A stretch of DNA of 43,502 bases from Candidatus Segetimicrobium genomatis (GTDB lineage: Bacteria > Sysuimicrobiota > Sysuimicrobiia > Sysuimicrobiales > Kaftiobacteriaceae). A program made the position numbers and the translations under genes. The notes beneath the pieces are model-generated. The model had not been told where the DNA came from. It searched no databases and saw nothing but the letters and a program-made list of their open reading frames with translations. Position 1 is the first letter of the stretch, and every line of letters begins with the position of its first letter. Shown one piece after another: positions 1 to 7,571 of the stretch. The DNA is taken from positions 1-43,502 of the forward strand of contig VBAP01000007.1 in the NCBI GenBank assembly GCA_005882335.1, read 5' to 3'.

Positions 1-173
1 AGCTGCTGCGGATCTACCCCGGACTGGTGAACCTCGCCATCCATGAAATGTTGACCGTGGACGGGATGCCCAAGCGGGACAAACAGCGGAAGATCTGGAA
101 AGTTGTCAGGGCGCGGCGCCCGCTGTGGCGCCTGCTCACCGATGCGTATCGGGCATGGAAGGTGATCCGATGA
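1..173 (+). CDS. fixC: FixC-type electron-transfer flavoprotein-quinone oxidoreductase, C-terminal end (partial)
   Basis: The reading frame is open from the window edge to TGA at 171-173 and gives the last 56 residues of a protein. Visible features are a YPGLVNLAIHEMLTVDG stretch, then a KRDKQRKIWK basic segment and an Arg/Trp-rich end, which resemble the C terminus of FixC flavoproteins. FixC passes electrons from the FixAB electron-transfer flavoprotein towards quinone in the electron-bifurcating FixABCX system at the membrane. The identification rests mainly on the next gene, fixX, whose ATG overlaps this stop codon (ATGA), an arrangement that indicates translational coupling. The N-terminal FAD domain lies outside the window, so the call is made on the tail and context only. 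Confidence 0.75.
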   Translation, partial: LLRIYPGLVNLAIHEMLTVDGMPKRDKQRKIWKVVRARRPLWRLLTDAYRAWKVIR

Positions 174-454
174 AGCTCGAAGAGAAGCTCTTCCTGCTGA
201 CCTACAAGCACGACAAGCAGAGTCACATTACGATTCGCGACAACGATATCTGCCTGACGGCGTGTGGAAGCCAGTGGGGCCGGCCCTGCACGACGTTCTG
301 CCCCGCCAACGTCTACAGCTGGGACGGGGAGAAGACCACGGCGTCCTACGAGAACTGTGTGGAGTGCACGTCGTGCCTCACCGGCTGCCCCTACCACAAC
401 ATCGACTGGCGCCTGCCCCGCGGCGGGTTCGGAGTGCAGTACAGGAACGGCTGA
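170..454 (+). CDS. fixX: FixX ferredoxin-like protein
   Basis: This 94-residue protein has the length expected for FixX. The C-terminal half carries the cluster motif CxxCxxCxxxCP (CVEC-TSC-LTGCP), which binds one 4Fe-4S cluster. Further Cys residues occur in CLTACGSQWGRPC and TFCPANVY, typical of this family. FixX works with FixC to carry low-potential electrons or feed quinone in the FixABCX complex. The start at 170 is supported by a GGAAGGTG Shine-Dalgarno sequence five bases upstream and by the four-base overlap with fixC. The gene ends just before a block of 9-nt repeats, so fixX looks like the last gene of its unit. Confidence 0.9.
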   Translation: MKLEEKLFLLTYKHDKQSHITIRDNDICLTACGSQWGRPCTTFCPANVYSWDGEKTTASYENCVECTSCLTGCPYHNIDWRLPRGGFGVQYRNG

Positions 455-461
455 CCGTCCC

Positions 462-578
462 AAATCTACTCAATCTTCGCAATCTACGCAATCGCGCAGT
501 CACGCTGCGCAAATGGTTTCCCGTCAACGTCAGGATTGCGCAGATCGCGCAGATTGCGCAGATCGCCTAGATTTCCGT
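462..578. repeat. Mirrored 9-nt repeat element A
   Basis: The left arm has consecutive 9-mers at 462-497 (AAATCTACT, CAATCTTCG, CAATCTACG, CAATCGCGC). The right arm has GATTGCGCA, GATCGCGCA, GATTGCGCA, GATCGCCTA and GATTTCCGT from 534 to 578. The right units are approximate reverse complements of the left units, so the RNA or single-stranded DNA could fold in several registers. The element lies between convergent fixX and lgt. Its right arm runs into lgt and encodes that protein's last residues. It may serve as a bidirectional terminator, although there is no long T run. Confidence 0.75.
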
Positions 579-1285
579 AGAAGGAACCACACCCCGATCA
601 CGATCAGGATCGCTGCGGGAATCTGACCAAGTGTGACTATGCCGAAGACGCGGTCTTCGCTCCGCAGCAAGTCGAGGAGAATCCTTCCTACCGAGGTTAG
701 GACGACGACGGACCAGAAAACCTGACCCGGGAACCGCCGTCTCCCGACCAGCGGCAGCGTGAGCGCGAGGATGACAACCGCGAGGAGCATCTCGTAGATC
801 TGCAGCGGGTGGCGCGGGCCCGGCTCCCCGGGGAAGGTCACGGCCCACGGCAGCGCCGTCACGTCGCCATAGAGCTCGCCATTCATGAAGTTGCCGAAGC
901 GCACGAAAATATTGCCGAGGGGCACGGCCCAGACTGTGGCATCGGCGAGGCTCCACAATGGGAGCCCACGGCGCCGCGATGCCCACCACAGCGTCACAAA
1001 CCCGCCGGCGATCGCCCCGTGAGACGTCAGGCCGCCGTGGTAGATGCGCAGGATTTCCGCCGGCGACATGAACTCGGCGGGATGGGATAGCACGTAGCCG
1101 AGTCGCGCCCCGACAAACGCCAACAGCACAAACGGCAGTATCAGCCGGTCGATCTCTCTCGCCGGGACGCCCAGCCTGGGGCCCATCCGCAGGGCCATCG
1201 CCGCGGTGGTGAGCACGGTGATCGCCATCATCACTCCGTACCAGCGGATTACGAGCGGGCCCCATTGAAACACGACGGGATGCAC
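530..1285 (-). CDS. lgt: Prolipoprotein diacylglyceryl transferase Lgt
   Basis: This 251-residue integral membrane enzyme moves a diacylglyceryl group from phosphatidylglycerol to the lipobox cysteine of prolipoproteins, the first step of lipoprotein maturation. Family marks are HGGLTSHGAIAGG at residues 83-95 and RFGNFMNGELYG at 129-140 (the Lgt signature with its Arg and Asn), plus HPLQIYE near 159-165. About seven hydrophobic segments are visible. The start is GTG at 1285, placed seven bases after a TATACT box, so the transcript may be leaderless. The last dozen residues (RRSAQSARSAQS) are a repeat-like tail encoded by the right arm of repeat element A and are unlikely to be part of the fold. 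Confidence 0.95.
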   Translation of the reverse strand: MHPVVFQWGPLVIRWYGVMMAITVLTTAAMALRMGPRLGVPAREIDRLILPFVLLAFVGARLGYVLSHPAEFMSPAEILRIYHGGLTSHGAIAGGFVTLWWASRRRGLPLWSLADATVWAVPLGNIFVRFGNFMNGELYGDVTALPWAVTFPGEPGPRHPLQIYEMLLAVVILALTLPLVGRRRFPGQVFWSVVVLTSVGRILLDLLRSEDRVFGIVTLGQIPAAILIVIGVWFLLRKSRRSAQSARSAQS

Positions 1286-1292
1286 GGCGCGC

Positions 1293-1322
1293 AGTATACC
1301 ACCGGAATCGGAAGGTTGTCGA
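1293..1322 (-). promoter_or_regulatory. lgt promoter with extended -10, apparently leaderless
   Basis: On the minus strand TGGTATACT forms an extended -10 (hexamer TATACT at 1293-1298). TCGACA at 1317-1322 is a good -35 with an 18-base spacer. Only seven bases (GCGCGCC) separate the -10 from the GTG start of lgt, so transcription should begin at or next to the start codon. No Shine-Dalgarno sequence fits in that gap. Confidence 0.65.
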
Positions 1323-1339
1323 TGACCGCGGCAGGGCGA

Positions 1340-1435
1340 GATCCGGGACCCGGGATCCGGGATCCGATAGAATTATGGAGAAGAGTGTCGGGGTCGTGAC
1401 TGATCCCCTGATCCCGTATCCCTGATCCCGCAGTC
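1340..1435. repeat. Mirrored 7-nt repeat element B
   Basis: Four 7-mers run without gaps at 1340-1367: GATCCGG, GACCCGG, GATCCGG, GATCCGA. After about 32 bases the opposite orientation appears at 1400-1435 as CTGATCC, CTGATCC, CGTATCC, CTGATCC, with one extra base after the first unit. The two arms can pair as imperfect hairpins in several registers. The element lies upstream of the DUF84 NTPase gene, between divergent transcription units. Confidence 0.7.
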
Positions 1436-1441
1436 TCTCAC

Positions 1442-1969
1442 ATGAAGATCGCCATCGGTTCGACCACCAGCGAATCCAAGATACGCGCCACTGAGTCCGT
1501 GTGCGCTCGCGCCTTCCCTCATGCCACCGTCATCCCTGTGCCTGTGGCGTCGGTGGTGCCGGCACAGCCAACCAACGACACGGAAACCATCCGCGGGGCA
1601 TTCCACCGCGCCCGGGAGGCGCGGCGTCTCGCCGACGCCGATCTGGGGGTTGGGATCGAGGGCGGCGTGCATCAGGACCCGTGGGGCGTGTGGATGTGTG
1701 CATGGGTGGCGGCCGTGGACCGCAATGGGCGCGAGGGACTCAGCTGCGGCGTGCGCTTCCAGCTACCGGAGTGGATGGCGTCCCGGGCGCTGCAAGGTGA
1801 GGAACTCGGAGCTATCGTGGACACGCTGCTTGGCCACGGGAACGCTCATGAGGAATTCGGGGCGATCGGTTTCCTGACGCGCGGACTCCTCGATCGTCAG
1901 GCCGCGCTTGAACAGGCTGTTGCCGCAGCCCTGATTCCCTTTCTTTCGGAAAGAAATGCTGATGTATGA
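1442..1969 (+). CDS. yjjX: Inosine/xanthosine triphosphatase, YjjX/DUF84 family
   Basis: This 175-residue protein begins MKIAIGSTTSESKIRATESV, the N-terminal loop of the YjjX/DUF84 family, and contains PTNDTETIRGAFHRA and the LGVGIEGG motif near residues 68-75. The family hydrolyses non-canonical purine nucleoside triphosphates (ITP, XTP) to monophosphates, cleaning the nucleotide pool in the cytoplasm. The length is normal for the family. The start is the ATG that opens the GSTT motif. There is no strong Shine-Dalgarno sequence because repeat element B ends directly before it. It is probably monocistronic or leads into the alanyl-tRNA editing gene, with which it shares a quality-control theme. 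Confidence 0.85.
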   Translation: MKIAIGSTTSESKIRATESVCARAFPHATVIPVPVASVVPAQPTNDTETIRGAFHRAREARRLADADLGVGIEGGVHQDPWGVWMCAWVAAVDRNGREGLSCGVRFQLPEWMASRALQGEELGAIVDTLLGHGNAHEEFGAIGFLTRGLLDRQAALEQAVAAALIPFLSERNADV

Positions 1970-1974
1970 TGCTG

Positions 1975-2009
1975 GTGACTCGTGACTGGTGACTGGTGAC
2001 TGGTGACTA
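1975..2009. repeat. Five tandem 7-nt units (element C)
   Basis: GTGACTC, GTGACTG, GTGACTG, GTGACTG and GTGACTA follow each other without gaps between the DUF84 stop and the alaX-like start. Unlike the other intergenic repeats here, I see no mirrored second arm. Confidence 0.85.
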
Positions 2010-2022
2010 GGACTGATGGATC

Positions 2023-2967
2023 ATGACTTTGCGTCTCTACTACACGGATAGCTATCTCACGGAGTTCGACGCGACTGTGCTCGCGGTGGAGCCTCACGGC
2101 GAGCGCCTGGCGGTGATCCTCGACCGCAGCGCATTTTATCCGACTTCCGGCGGCCAGCCGCACGACACCGGCACGTTGGGCGGACTGTCGGTGACAGAGG
2201 TAATCGAAGACGACGACGATCGCGTGCTTCACGTGGTCTCCGGACCGATCACGGGTGTTGTGACCGGCGGCATCGACTGGCCGAGGCGATTCGACCACAT
2301 GCAGCAGCACACCGGGCAGCACATCCTCTCGCAGGCATTCCTTCAGGCGCTGGGGGCGCAGACGCGCGCCGTGCACCTGGGAGCCGAGCTCTCCACGCTG
2401 GACCTGGATCTCGCCGACCTCCCGGCCGCCGCCGCGGGACAAGTCGAAGACCTCGCCAACCAGATCGTATTCGAGGACCGGCCGGTGCAGATCCGCGAGG
2501 TCGACGAGTCGGAACTTCCCGGCCTCGGGCTCCGCCGCCCTGCCAAGAAGCGCGGCCGCATCCGGGTGGTCGACGTCGAGGGGTTCGACCGCTCGGCCTG
2601 CGGCGGCACCCACGTGCGGCGCACGGGTGAGATCGGGACCGTCAAGCTGCGCCGGTGGGAGCGTTCCAAAGGAGGTGTACGCGTGGAATTTCTGTGCGGG
2701 TGGCGCGCGCTGCGCGACTCCCGGTGGAAGAACGCGCTCGTTGGGGACCTCGCGGCGAAGCTTACGGTGAAGGACCAGGAGGTCGCCGAGGCGATTGAGC
2801 GACTCGCGGCACAGGTCCGTGAACGTGATCGGACGCTGGCGGGACTGCGCGACCAACTGATCGAACTCGAAGCGCAACGCCGGCTGGAAGACCTTTCTGG
2901 CACACCCAGGATTGTGGCTGACGTGTTGACCGGTTGGTCGGCGGAGATCTCGCGACGGCCGCCTTAA
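2023..2967 (+). CDS. Alanyl-tRNA editing protein (AlaX-long type), 5' portion before a frameshift
   Basis: The product resembles the editing and C-terminal parts of alanyl-tRNA synthetase and should hydrolyse mischarged Ser- or Gly-tRNA-Ala. Visible motifs are the substrate loop SAFYPTSGGQPHDTG near residues 36-50, the zinc site HTGQH near 96-100 and its partner CGGTH near 194-198. A coiled segment follows (ERLAAQVRERDRTLAGLRDQ). AlaX-long proteins are near 390 residues and end in a DHHA1 domain. This frame stops at residue 314, and a DHHA1-like sequence continues in the next frame. The gene is therefore split by a frameshift between about 2920 and 2967, or by a sequence error. The editing domain itself looks intact. 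Confidence 0.8.
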   Translation: MTLRLYYTDSYLTEFDATVLAVEPHGERLAVILDRSAFYPTSGGQPHDTGTLGGLSVTEVIEDDDDRVLHVVSGPITGVVTGGIDWPRRFDHMQQHTGQHILSQAFLQALGAQTRAVHLGAELSTLDLDLADLPAAAAGQVEDLANQIVFEDRPVQIREVDESELPGLGLRRPAKKRGRIRVVDVEGFDRSACGGTHVRRTGEIGTVKLRRWERSKGGVRVEFLCGWRALRDSRWKNALVGDLAAKLTVKDQEVAEAIERLAAQVRERDRTLAGLRDQLIELEAQRRLEDLSGTPRIVADVLTGWSAEISRRPP

Positions 2968-3191
2968 CGATCGCCGCATTCGGCACCTCCGACGGCCGAG
3001 TAGTTATCGCCAGATCGCCGGACCTCGAGCTGGATGTCGCCGGCGTGCTGCGGCGCGCCGTGGAGCCGCTGGGGGGTCGGGGCGGAGGACGCCCCGCCTT
3101 CGCCCAAGGGGCCGTGTTGCGGGAGAAGGTGGGCGAGGCGGTGACGGCCCTTCGGGCCGAGGTGCATCGCGCGTTAAATGTCAAACCATAG
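2934..3191 (+). pseudogene. DHHA1 domain of the alaX-like gene, shifted frame
   Basis: This frame continues the alanyl-tRNA editing protein. It shows a beta strand DGRVVIARSPDLELD and the glycine-rich DHHA1 motif GGRGGGRPAFAQG, which helps bind the tRNA elbow and mediates dimerisation in AlaRS-like proteins. It overlaps the end of the previous frame by 34 bases and has no convincing ribosome binding site of its own. One missing base in the upstream frame would join the two into about 389 residues, the usual AlaX-long size. It could be an assembly or read error, a decayed gene, or (less likely) a programmed shift. Confidence 0.75.
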
Positions 3192-3293
3192 TCTCCCCGG
3201 TCTTCTCGGTCTCCCCAGTCTCCCCAGTCTTAATACATTTCGTCTATGAAGTTGACTGGGAAGACTGGGAAGACTGGGAGGACTGGGTAGACC
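3190..3293. repeat. Mirrored 9-nt repeat element D
   Basis: The left arm 3190-3225 is AGTCTCCCC, GGTCTTCTC, GGTCTCCCC, AGTCTCCCC, with a partial fifth unit AGTCTT. The right arm 3254-3289 is GACTGGGAA, GACTGGGAA, GACTGGGAG, GACTGGGTA. The arms are in opposite orientation around a 22-base spacer, and every unit is exactly nine bases. This is the clearest example of the element type. It fills the gap between the alaX-like gene and the M24 gene. Confidence 0.85.
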
Positions 3294-3316
3294 CTTTCGT
3301 TGAGAGAGGTGATGCC

Positions 3317-4663
3317 ATGGGCATAAAGACCTTTGGGCAGATGGCGGTGGATTGGGAAGAGCGGGTGAACTTCGAGCGCCTGCGCACCGAGCGCCTGGCC
3401 CGCGTCAAGAAATCCTTGGCGGCTTCGGAACTCGGGGCGTTGCTGTGCTTCGACATGAACAACATCCGGTACATCACCGCGACCCACATCGGAACGTGGG
3501 CGATGGACAAACTAGTGCGCTTTACCCTGCTGCCGCGCGGCGATGAGCCCATTCTGTGGGACTTCGGCTCGGCGGCGCGGCATCATCAGCTCTACAACCC
3601 CTGGCTGGGCGAGCGGTCACGCGCCGGCATTTCCACGCTGCGGGGTGCCTACCCTCAGCGGGCCACAGATGTGGCCCGAAAAATCCGGGTCGAGCTGGAA
3701 GCGCGGAAGTTGCACCGGGCGCCGCTGGGGGTGGACGTGATCGAGATCCCCGTGCTGGAGGCGCTGCGCGCAGAAGGCCTCACCGTGGTCGACGGCCAGC
3801 GCCTGATGCAAGAGGTCCGGAAGATCAAGACGCAGGATGAGATCACCCTGCTGGCGACTGCCTGTATGATGGTCGATGCCGCGTATGAGGAGCTGTACCG
3901 GGTGATGCGACCGGGCATGCGGGAGAACGAGTGTGTGGGACTGGTCAGCAAGGTCCTCTATGACCTTGGCTCCGAGCACGTGGAGGGCGTGAACGCCATC
4001 TCGGGAGAACGCTGCAACCCGCATCCCCACGTCTACACCGATCGCGTGCTGCGGCCCGGCGATCCGGCGTACTTTGACATCCTGCATAGCTTCATGGGGT
4101 ATCGCACCTGCTACTATCGTACCTTCGCCGTGGGCAGCGCATCGCCGGCGCAGGTCGACGCATACTCGCGCTGCCGGGAGTACCTGGATACGGCGATCAG
4201 TTTGATCAAACCCGGCGTGAGCACGGCGGATGTCGTCAAGGTGTGGCCCAAAGCGGCGGAGTTTGGATTTCCAAACGAGGAGGCGGCGTTCGCCCTGCAG
4301 TACGGCCACGGCGTCGGCCTGTCGATCTGGGAGAAACCGATCTTCAGCCGGTTGATGTCCGTCGACTATCCGGAAGTTATCGAACAGGGCATGGTATTCG
4401 CGCTGGAGACCTTCTGGCCGGCGACCGATGGGTGGTCCGCGGCACGGATCGAAGAGCAGCTCGTCGTGACGCACGATGGCTGCGAAGTGATCACCCGCTT
4501 CCCCGCGGAGCAGTTGCTGGTCGCCGGCACACGCTACTACACCGCGAGCGGTCCACTACCGGCCACACGCGAAACGCAGTCCAACCTCAATCGCGCCGGG
4601 TCGAGCACCCTTGAGGCGGTCGTCAGTAGCGCGCGTCAAGAAGGCGGCAAAGTCCGAACTTGA
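3317..4663 (+). CDS. M24 family (Xaa-Pro aminopeptidase/creatinase fold) protein with one altered metal ligand
   Basis: This 448-residue protein has an N-terminal creatinase-type domain and a C-terminal pita-bread domain. In M24 peptidases five residues hold two metals (Asp, Asp, His, Glu, Glu). Here Asp254, His331 (in YGHGVGL), Glu364 (ALETFWP) and Glu380 (RIEEQL) are present, but the second Asp of the D-x10-D pattern is Cys265. It may therefore bind one metal or act as something other than a peptidase, as do DddP DMSP lyase and ectoine hydrolase in the same fold. The start has a GAGAGGTGATG ribosome site. It is the first gene of a long one-strand block with an ABC importer, which suggests catabolism of an imported small molecule. 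Confidence 0.85.
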   Translation: MGIKTFGQMAVDWEERVNFERLRTERLARVKKSLAASELGALLCFDMNNIRYITATHIGTWAMDKLVRFTLLPRGDEPILWDFGSAARHHQLYNPWLGERSRAGISTLRGAYPQRATDVARKIRVELEARKLHRAPLGVDVIEIPVLEALRAEGLTVVDGQRLMQEVRKIKTQDEITLLATACMMVDAAYEELYRVMRPGMRENECVGLVSKVLYDLGSEHVEGVNAISGERCNPHPHVYTDRVLRPGDPAYFDILHSFMGYRTCYYRTFAVGSASPAQVDAYSRCREYLDTAISLIKPGVSTADVVKVWPKAAEFGFPNEEAAFALQYGHGVGLSIWEKPIFSRLMSVDYPEVIEQGMVFALETFWPATDGWSAARIEEQLVVTHDGCEVITRFPAEQLLVAGTRYYTASGPLPATRETQSNLNRAGSSTLEAVVSSARQEGGKVRT

Positions 4664-4666
4664 CGT

Positions 4667-4754
4667 CTATCGCGTCAGTCGCGTCTCTTTGCGTCTCCGT
4701 GTGTGTTGGACGCGACGGGACGCAATAGACGCAAAAAGACGCAAGAGACGAGGT
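4667..4754. repeat. Mirrored 9/10-nt repeat element E
   Basis: The left arm holds TATCGCGTC, AGTCGCGTC and TCTTTGCGTC from 4667. The right arm, up to 4754, holds GACGCGACGG, GACGCAATA, GACGCAAAAA, GACGCAAGA and GACGAGG. The core GCGTC faces GACGC, so the arms are reverse complements with units of nine or ten bases. It lies between the M24 gene and the E2 gene and ends eight bases before the GTG start of the latter. Confidence 0.75.
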
Positions 4755-4761
4755 TGTCTGC

Positions 4762-5910
4762 GTGCCTGTGAATGTGATCATGCCGGCGCTGGGGATGACC
4801 CAGGAGACGGGCAAACTGCTGCGCTGGCTGGTGGCCGAGGGCCACCCGGTCAGGCAGGGCCAGCCGTTGATGGAGATCGAGACGGATAAAGTCACCGTCG
4901 AGATTGAGTCGCCCGCCTCCGGCGTTCTGACCGGAGTGCGCGCGCTCGCCGGCCAGGAGGTGCCCGTGGGGCACGTGGTCGCCGTCATCCTGGCCCCGGG
5001 GGAGACCCCGCCTGCCTCCACGCCGGTGACACCAGCGGCGGCGCAGCCGGCCGCGCGCGTCCACGAACCACAGGGAGCACCGGCTTTGCCGCCCGGCCGC
5101 GCTCCGGCGTCTCCAAAGGCCCGGCGGCTGGCGCAGGAACTCGGGGTGGATCTGTGGACCGTGCCCGGTTCCGGACCAGGCGGGGAAGTCACCGCCGCGG
5201 ACGTCATGAACGCGAAGGGAACGCCGGCGCCACCGGTGGGTCTCGCAGACACGGTAGGCAGTGCGTGGCGGGTGATGGCCGATCGGTTGACCCGGAGCTG
5301 GACCAGCGCGCCGCACTTCTACCTCACGCGCGAGGTCTCCGCGGCGCCACTCGTGGAGCGGCGGGAGCGACTGCAGTCGCAGATCCCGTCGATCACCTAC
5401 ACGGATCTGCTGATCGTACAGACGGCGAGAGCGCTGCGCCAGCATCCGCGGCTCAACGCACGCTGGGAGAACGGGCAGATCGTCTCCTCCGACCAGATCG
5501 GTATCGGCGTGGCGGTCGCGACCGACGCCGGACTGATCGTGCCGGTGTTGCAGAGGGCTGACGAACGGTCGCTGCTGGAGATCGCGCGAACGCGCTTTGA
5601 CCTCGTGACGCGTGCGCAGGCCGGCCGCCTGCGCCCCGAAGATGTCACTGGCGGCACGTTTACGATCAGCAACCTGGGGATGTACGGCGTCGACGCATTT
5701 TATCCGATCCTCAATCCGCCGCAGGCTGCCATCCTTGCCGTCGGCCGGATCGCCGACCGGGTGGTGGCCATCAGCGGTGTCCCCGCGGTCCACCCGATGC
5801 TCACGTTGACGCTCTCCTGTGATCATCGAGTGGCCGACGGCGCCCGGGCCGCACAGTTCCTGGAGACGCTGGCGCACCTGCTCGAAACCGCTGAGGATGC
5901 CATCCCGTGA
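4762..5910 (+). CDS. 2-oxo acid dehydrogenase E2 (dihydrolipoamide acyltransferase)
   Basis: This 382-residue protein has all three E2 parts. There is a lipoyl domain at about 1-76 with the lipoylated Lys43 in EIETDKVTVEIESP, a Pro/Ala linker, a peripheral subunit-binding domain at about 115-150 (ASPKARRLAQELGVD...GSGPGG) and a catalytic CoA-acyltransferase domain from about 165 with the active-site motif His355-x3-Asp359-Gly. E2 passes acyl groups from E1-bound intermediates to CoA. No E1 or E3 gene is in the window, so partners must be encoded elsewhere. It starts with GTG, as the MPVNVIMPALGMT opening fits the family. Its stop overlaps the next gene's start by four bases, linking it to the ABC importer. 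Confidence 0.9.
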   Translation: MPVNVIMPALGMTQETGKLLRWLVAEGHPVRQGQPLMEIETDKVTVEIESPASGVLTGVRALAGQEVPVGHVVAVILAPGETPPASTPVTPAAAQPAARVHEPQGAPALPPGRAPASPKARRLAQELGVDLWTVPGSGPGGEVTAADVMNAKGTPAPPVGLADTVGSAWRVMADRLTRSWTSAPHFYLTREVSAAPLVERRERLQSQIPSITYTDLLIVQTARALRQHPRLNARWENGQIVSSDQIGIGVAVATDAGLIVPVLQRADERSLLEIARTRFDLVTRAQAGRLRPEDVTGGTFTISNLGMYGVDAFYPILNPPQAAILAVGRIADRVVAISGVPAVHPMLTLTLSCDHRVADGARAAQFLETLAHLLETAEDAIP

Positions 5911-6734
5911 GGTCCGGCGGCCGGACCGGTACCGTTCCACCCCCTGGGCCCACCGTGGGCGCATCGATGGTCGTCATCGATCAGATCACCAAGAACTTTG
6001 GCCGGGCCGGGACCGCGGCGCTCAGCTCGTGCAGCCTCGATGTCCCGGTCAACGAGATCCTCTGTGTCATCGGCCCCAGCGGCTGCGGGAAGACGACGCT
6101 GCTGCGGATCGTGGACGGCCTCATTCCTGCCGACGAGGGCCGGGTGCTCATCAACGGGACCGAGGTGACGGCGCCGCGGCCGGACGTGGCGATGGTCTTC
6201 CAACACTTTGGTCTGCTGCCGTGGAAAACCGTGCAGGACAACGTCGCCTACGGGCTGCGCGTTCAAGGTCGGGCCGAGCGAGAAATCGCAGACGCCGTTC
6301 CCCGCTACGTCGATTTGATCGGCCTGCGGGGGTTTGAGCGCAGCTATCCGTACCAGTTGTCCGGCGGCATGCAGCAGCGGGTCGGTCTGGCGCGCGCCCT
6401 GGCCGTCAACCCCATGGTCCTCTTGATGGATGAACCCTTCGGGTCGCTGGACGCCCAGACACGCGAGCTCATGCAGGAGGAACTGCTGCGGGTCTGGCGG
6501 AGTCAACCCAAAACGATGCTCTTCGTCACGCATAGCATTGGCGAGGCCGTCATCCTTGGGGACCGGGTGGCGTTGATGACCCGGCGACCCGGCCGCGTCA
6601 AAGAGATCATCGAGGTCGGCATGTCCCGGCCCCGAGACCCTGAGACGGTGCGCCGGTCCGCGCGCTACCTGGAGTTGCGCGAGCATATCTGGCACCAGCT
6701 GAAAGTGGAAGTCCTGGAAGGAGACGGCTCATGA
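5907..6734 (+). CDS. ABC transporter ATP-binding protein (SsuB/TauB/NrtD type)
   Basis: This ATPase of 275 residues carries Walker A GPSGCGKTT, the Q-loop VFQHFGLLPW, signature LSGGMQQR, Walker B VLLMDEPFGSLD and the H-loop THS. The LLPWKTV segment after the Q-loop is typical of the nitrate/sulfonate/taurine importer subfamily. It powers uptake through the permease that follows. GTG at 5907 overlaps the E2 stop, with AGGA upstream. The first 20 residues are Gly/Pro-rich and unlike the domain, so the ATG at 5967 (MVVIDQITKNFG) is a real alternative start. The 3' end overlaps the permease start by four bases. Confidence 0.9.
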   Translation: MRSGGRTGTVPPPGPTVGASMVVIDQITKNFGRAGTAALSSCSLDVPVNEILCVIGPSGCGKTTLLRIVDGLIPADEGRVLINGTEVTAPRPDVAMVFQHFGLLPWKTVQDNVAYGLRVQGRAEREIADAVPRYVDLIGLRGFERSYPYQLSGGMQQRVGLARALAVNPMVLLMDEPFGSLDAQTRELMQEELLRVWRSQPKTMLFVTHSIGEAVILGDRVALMTRRPGRVKEIIEVGMSRPRDPETVRRSARYLELREHIWHQLKVEVLEGDGS

Positions 6735-7540
6735 GTGTGGCGGCGCAGCGGGGGAGGGCGGCCGGACGCCGCGAGGGCGCGGCGGGACTGTCGCCCACGG
6801 CGATCCGCGTCCTCTCCGTCATGGTCGGCGTCCTGGCCTGGGAAGCATACGGCCGTGTCCTACATTCGGTGCTCTTCACCTACCCGTCGGCGGTGGTGCG
6901 CGCCGCGTACGAGCTCATCGCTGCCGGAGAGCTCCAGTTCTATCTGAAGAGCAGCGTGGTGGTGCTGTCGTTGGGACTGGTCCTGGCCATTGTCCTGGGG
7001 ATCCCGCTCGGGGTCCTGATGGGCCGGCGGGCCGTGATCGAGCACGCCGTCGACCCGTACGTGAACGCGCTGTATGCCACGCCGCTGGTCGCAGTCATCC
7101 CCGTCATCGTCGTCTGGTTAGGCTTCCAGACCAAAGCGAAGGTCGTCCTGGTCTTCTTGTTCTGCATCTTCCCCATCCTGATCAACACCTATCAGGGGGT
7201 GAAGAACACCGACGCCAGGCTGGTGGAGGTGGCGCGGTCGTTCTGTTCGAAAGAGTGGCGGTTGTGGCGTGATCTGATTCTGCCCTCGTCGGCGCCCTTT
7301 ATCCTGGCCGGGATCCGGCTGGCCATCGGCCGCGGGCTGATCGGGATGGTGGTCGCCGAATTCTACACCACCATCACGGGGCTCGGTTACATGATCGTAC
7401 AGTATGCGAACACCTTTCGCATGGACCGGCTGTTTGTGCCTGTGGTCGTGTTGATGATGATGGGCGTGGCGCTGACCGGTGCCCTGCGGTACCTGGAGCG
7501 GCGGATCGCGCCCTGGCTGTACGTCGCGAGGGAAGAGTAG
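6731..7540 (+). CDS. ABC transporter permease (SsuC/TauC type)
   Basis: This 269-residue membrane protein has about six hydrophobic segments. The cytoplasmic EAA-type loop is at about 160-185 (EVARSFCSKEWRLWRDLILPSSAPFILAGIR), as in BPD-type importers of the sulfonate/nitrate family. It forms the transmembrane channel for the ATPase encoded just upstream (ATGA overlap). The next gene encodes the binding protein after a 31-base gap, so this is a complete importer cassette in the order ATPase, permease, binding protein. Confidence 0.9.
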   Translation: MSVAAQRGRAAGRREGAAGLSPTAIRVLSVMVGVLAWEAYGRVLHSVLFTYPSAVVRAAYELIAAGELQFYLKSSVVVLSLGLVLAIVLGIPLGVLMGRRAVIEHAVDPYVNALYATPLVAVIPVIVVWLGFQTKAKVVLVFLFCIFPILINTYQGVKNTDARLVEVARSFCSKEWRLWRDLILPSSAPFILAGIRLAIGRGLIGMVVAEFYTTITGLGYMIVQYANTFRMDRLFVPVVVLMMMGVALTGALRYLERRIAPWLYVAREE

Positions 7541-7571
7541 GAACGCACACGATGCGGTGGGGAGGTGGGTG

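Noticed and set aside
2900-2967. Programmed ribosomal frameshift in the alaX-like gene
   Set aside because: I see no slippery heptamer with a following hairpin, and other genes in the window show similar single-base losses.
1897-2979. Long minus-strand reading frame (360 codons) opposite the alaX-like gene
   Set aside because: It is the antisense shadow of a clear editing-domain gene; its translation is Arg/His-rich and matches nothing.
3190-3293. CRISPR-like array
   Set aside because: Units are only nine bases with no spacers of constant length, and the second half is inverted; no cas genes are present.
4675-5964. Minus-strand frame of 429 codons opposite the E2 gene
   Set aside because: The plus strand encodes a complete three-domain E2; the antisense product has no domain and only reflects high GC.
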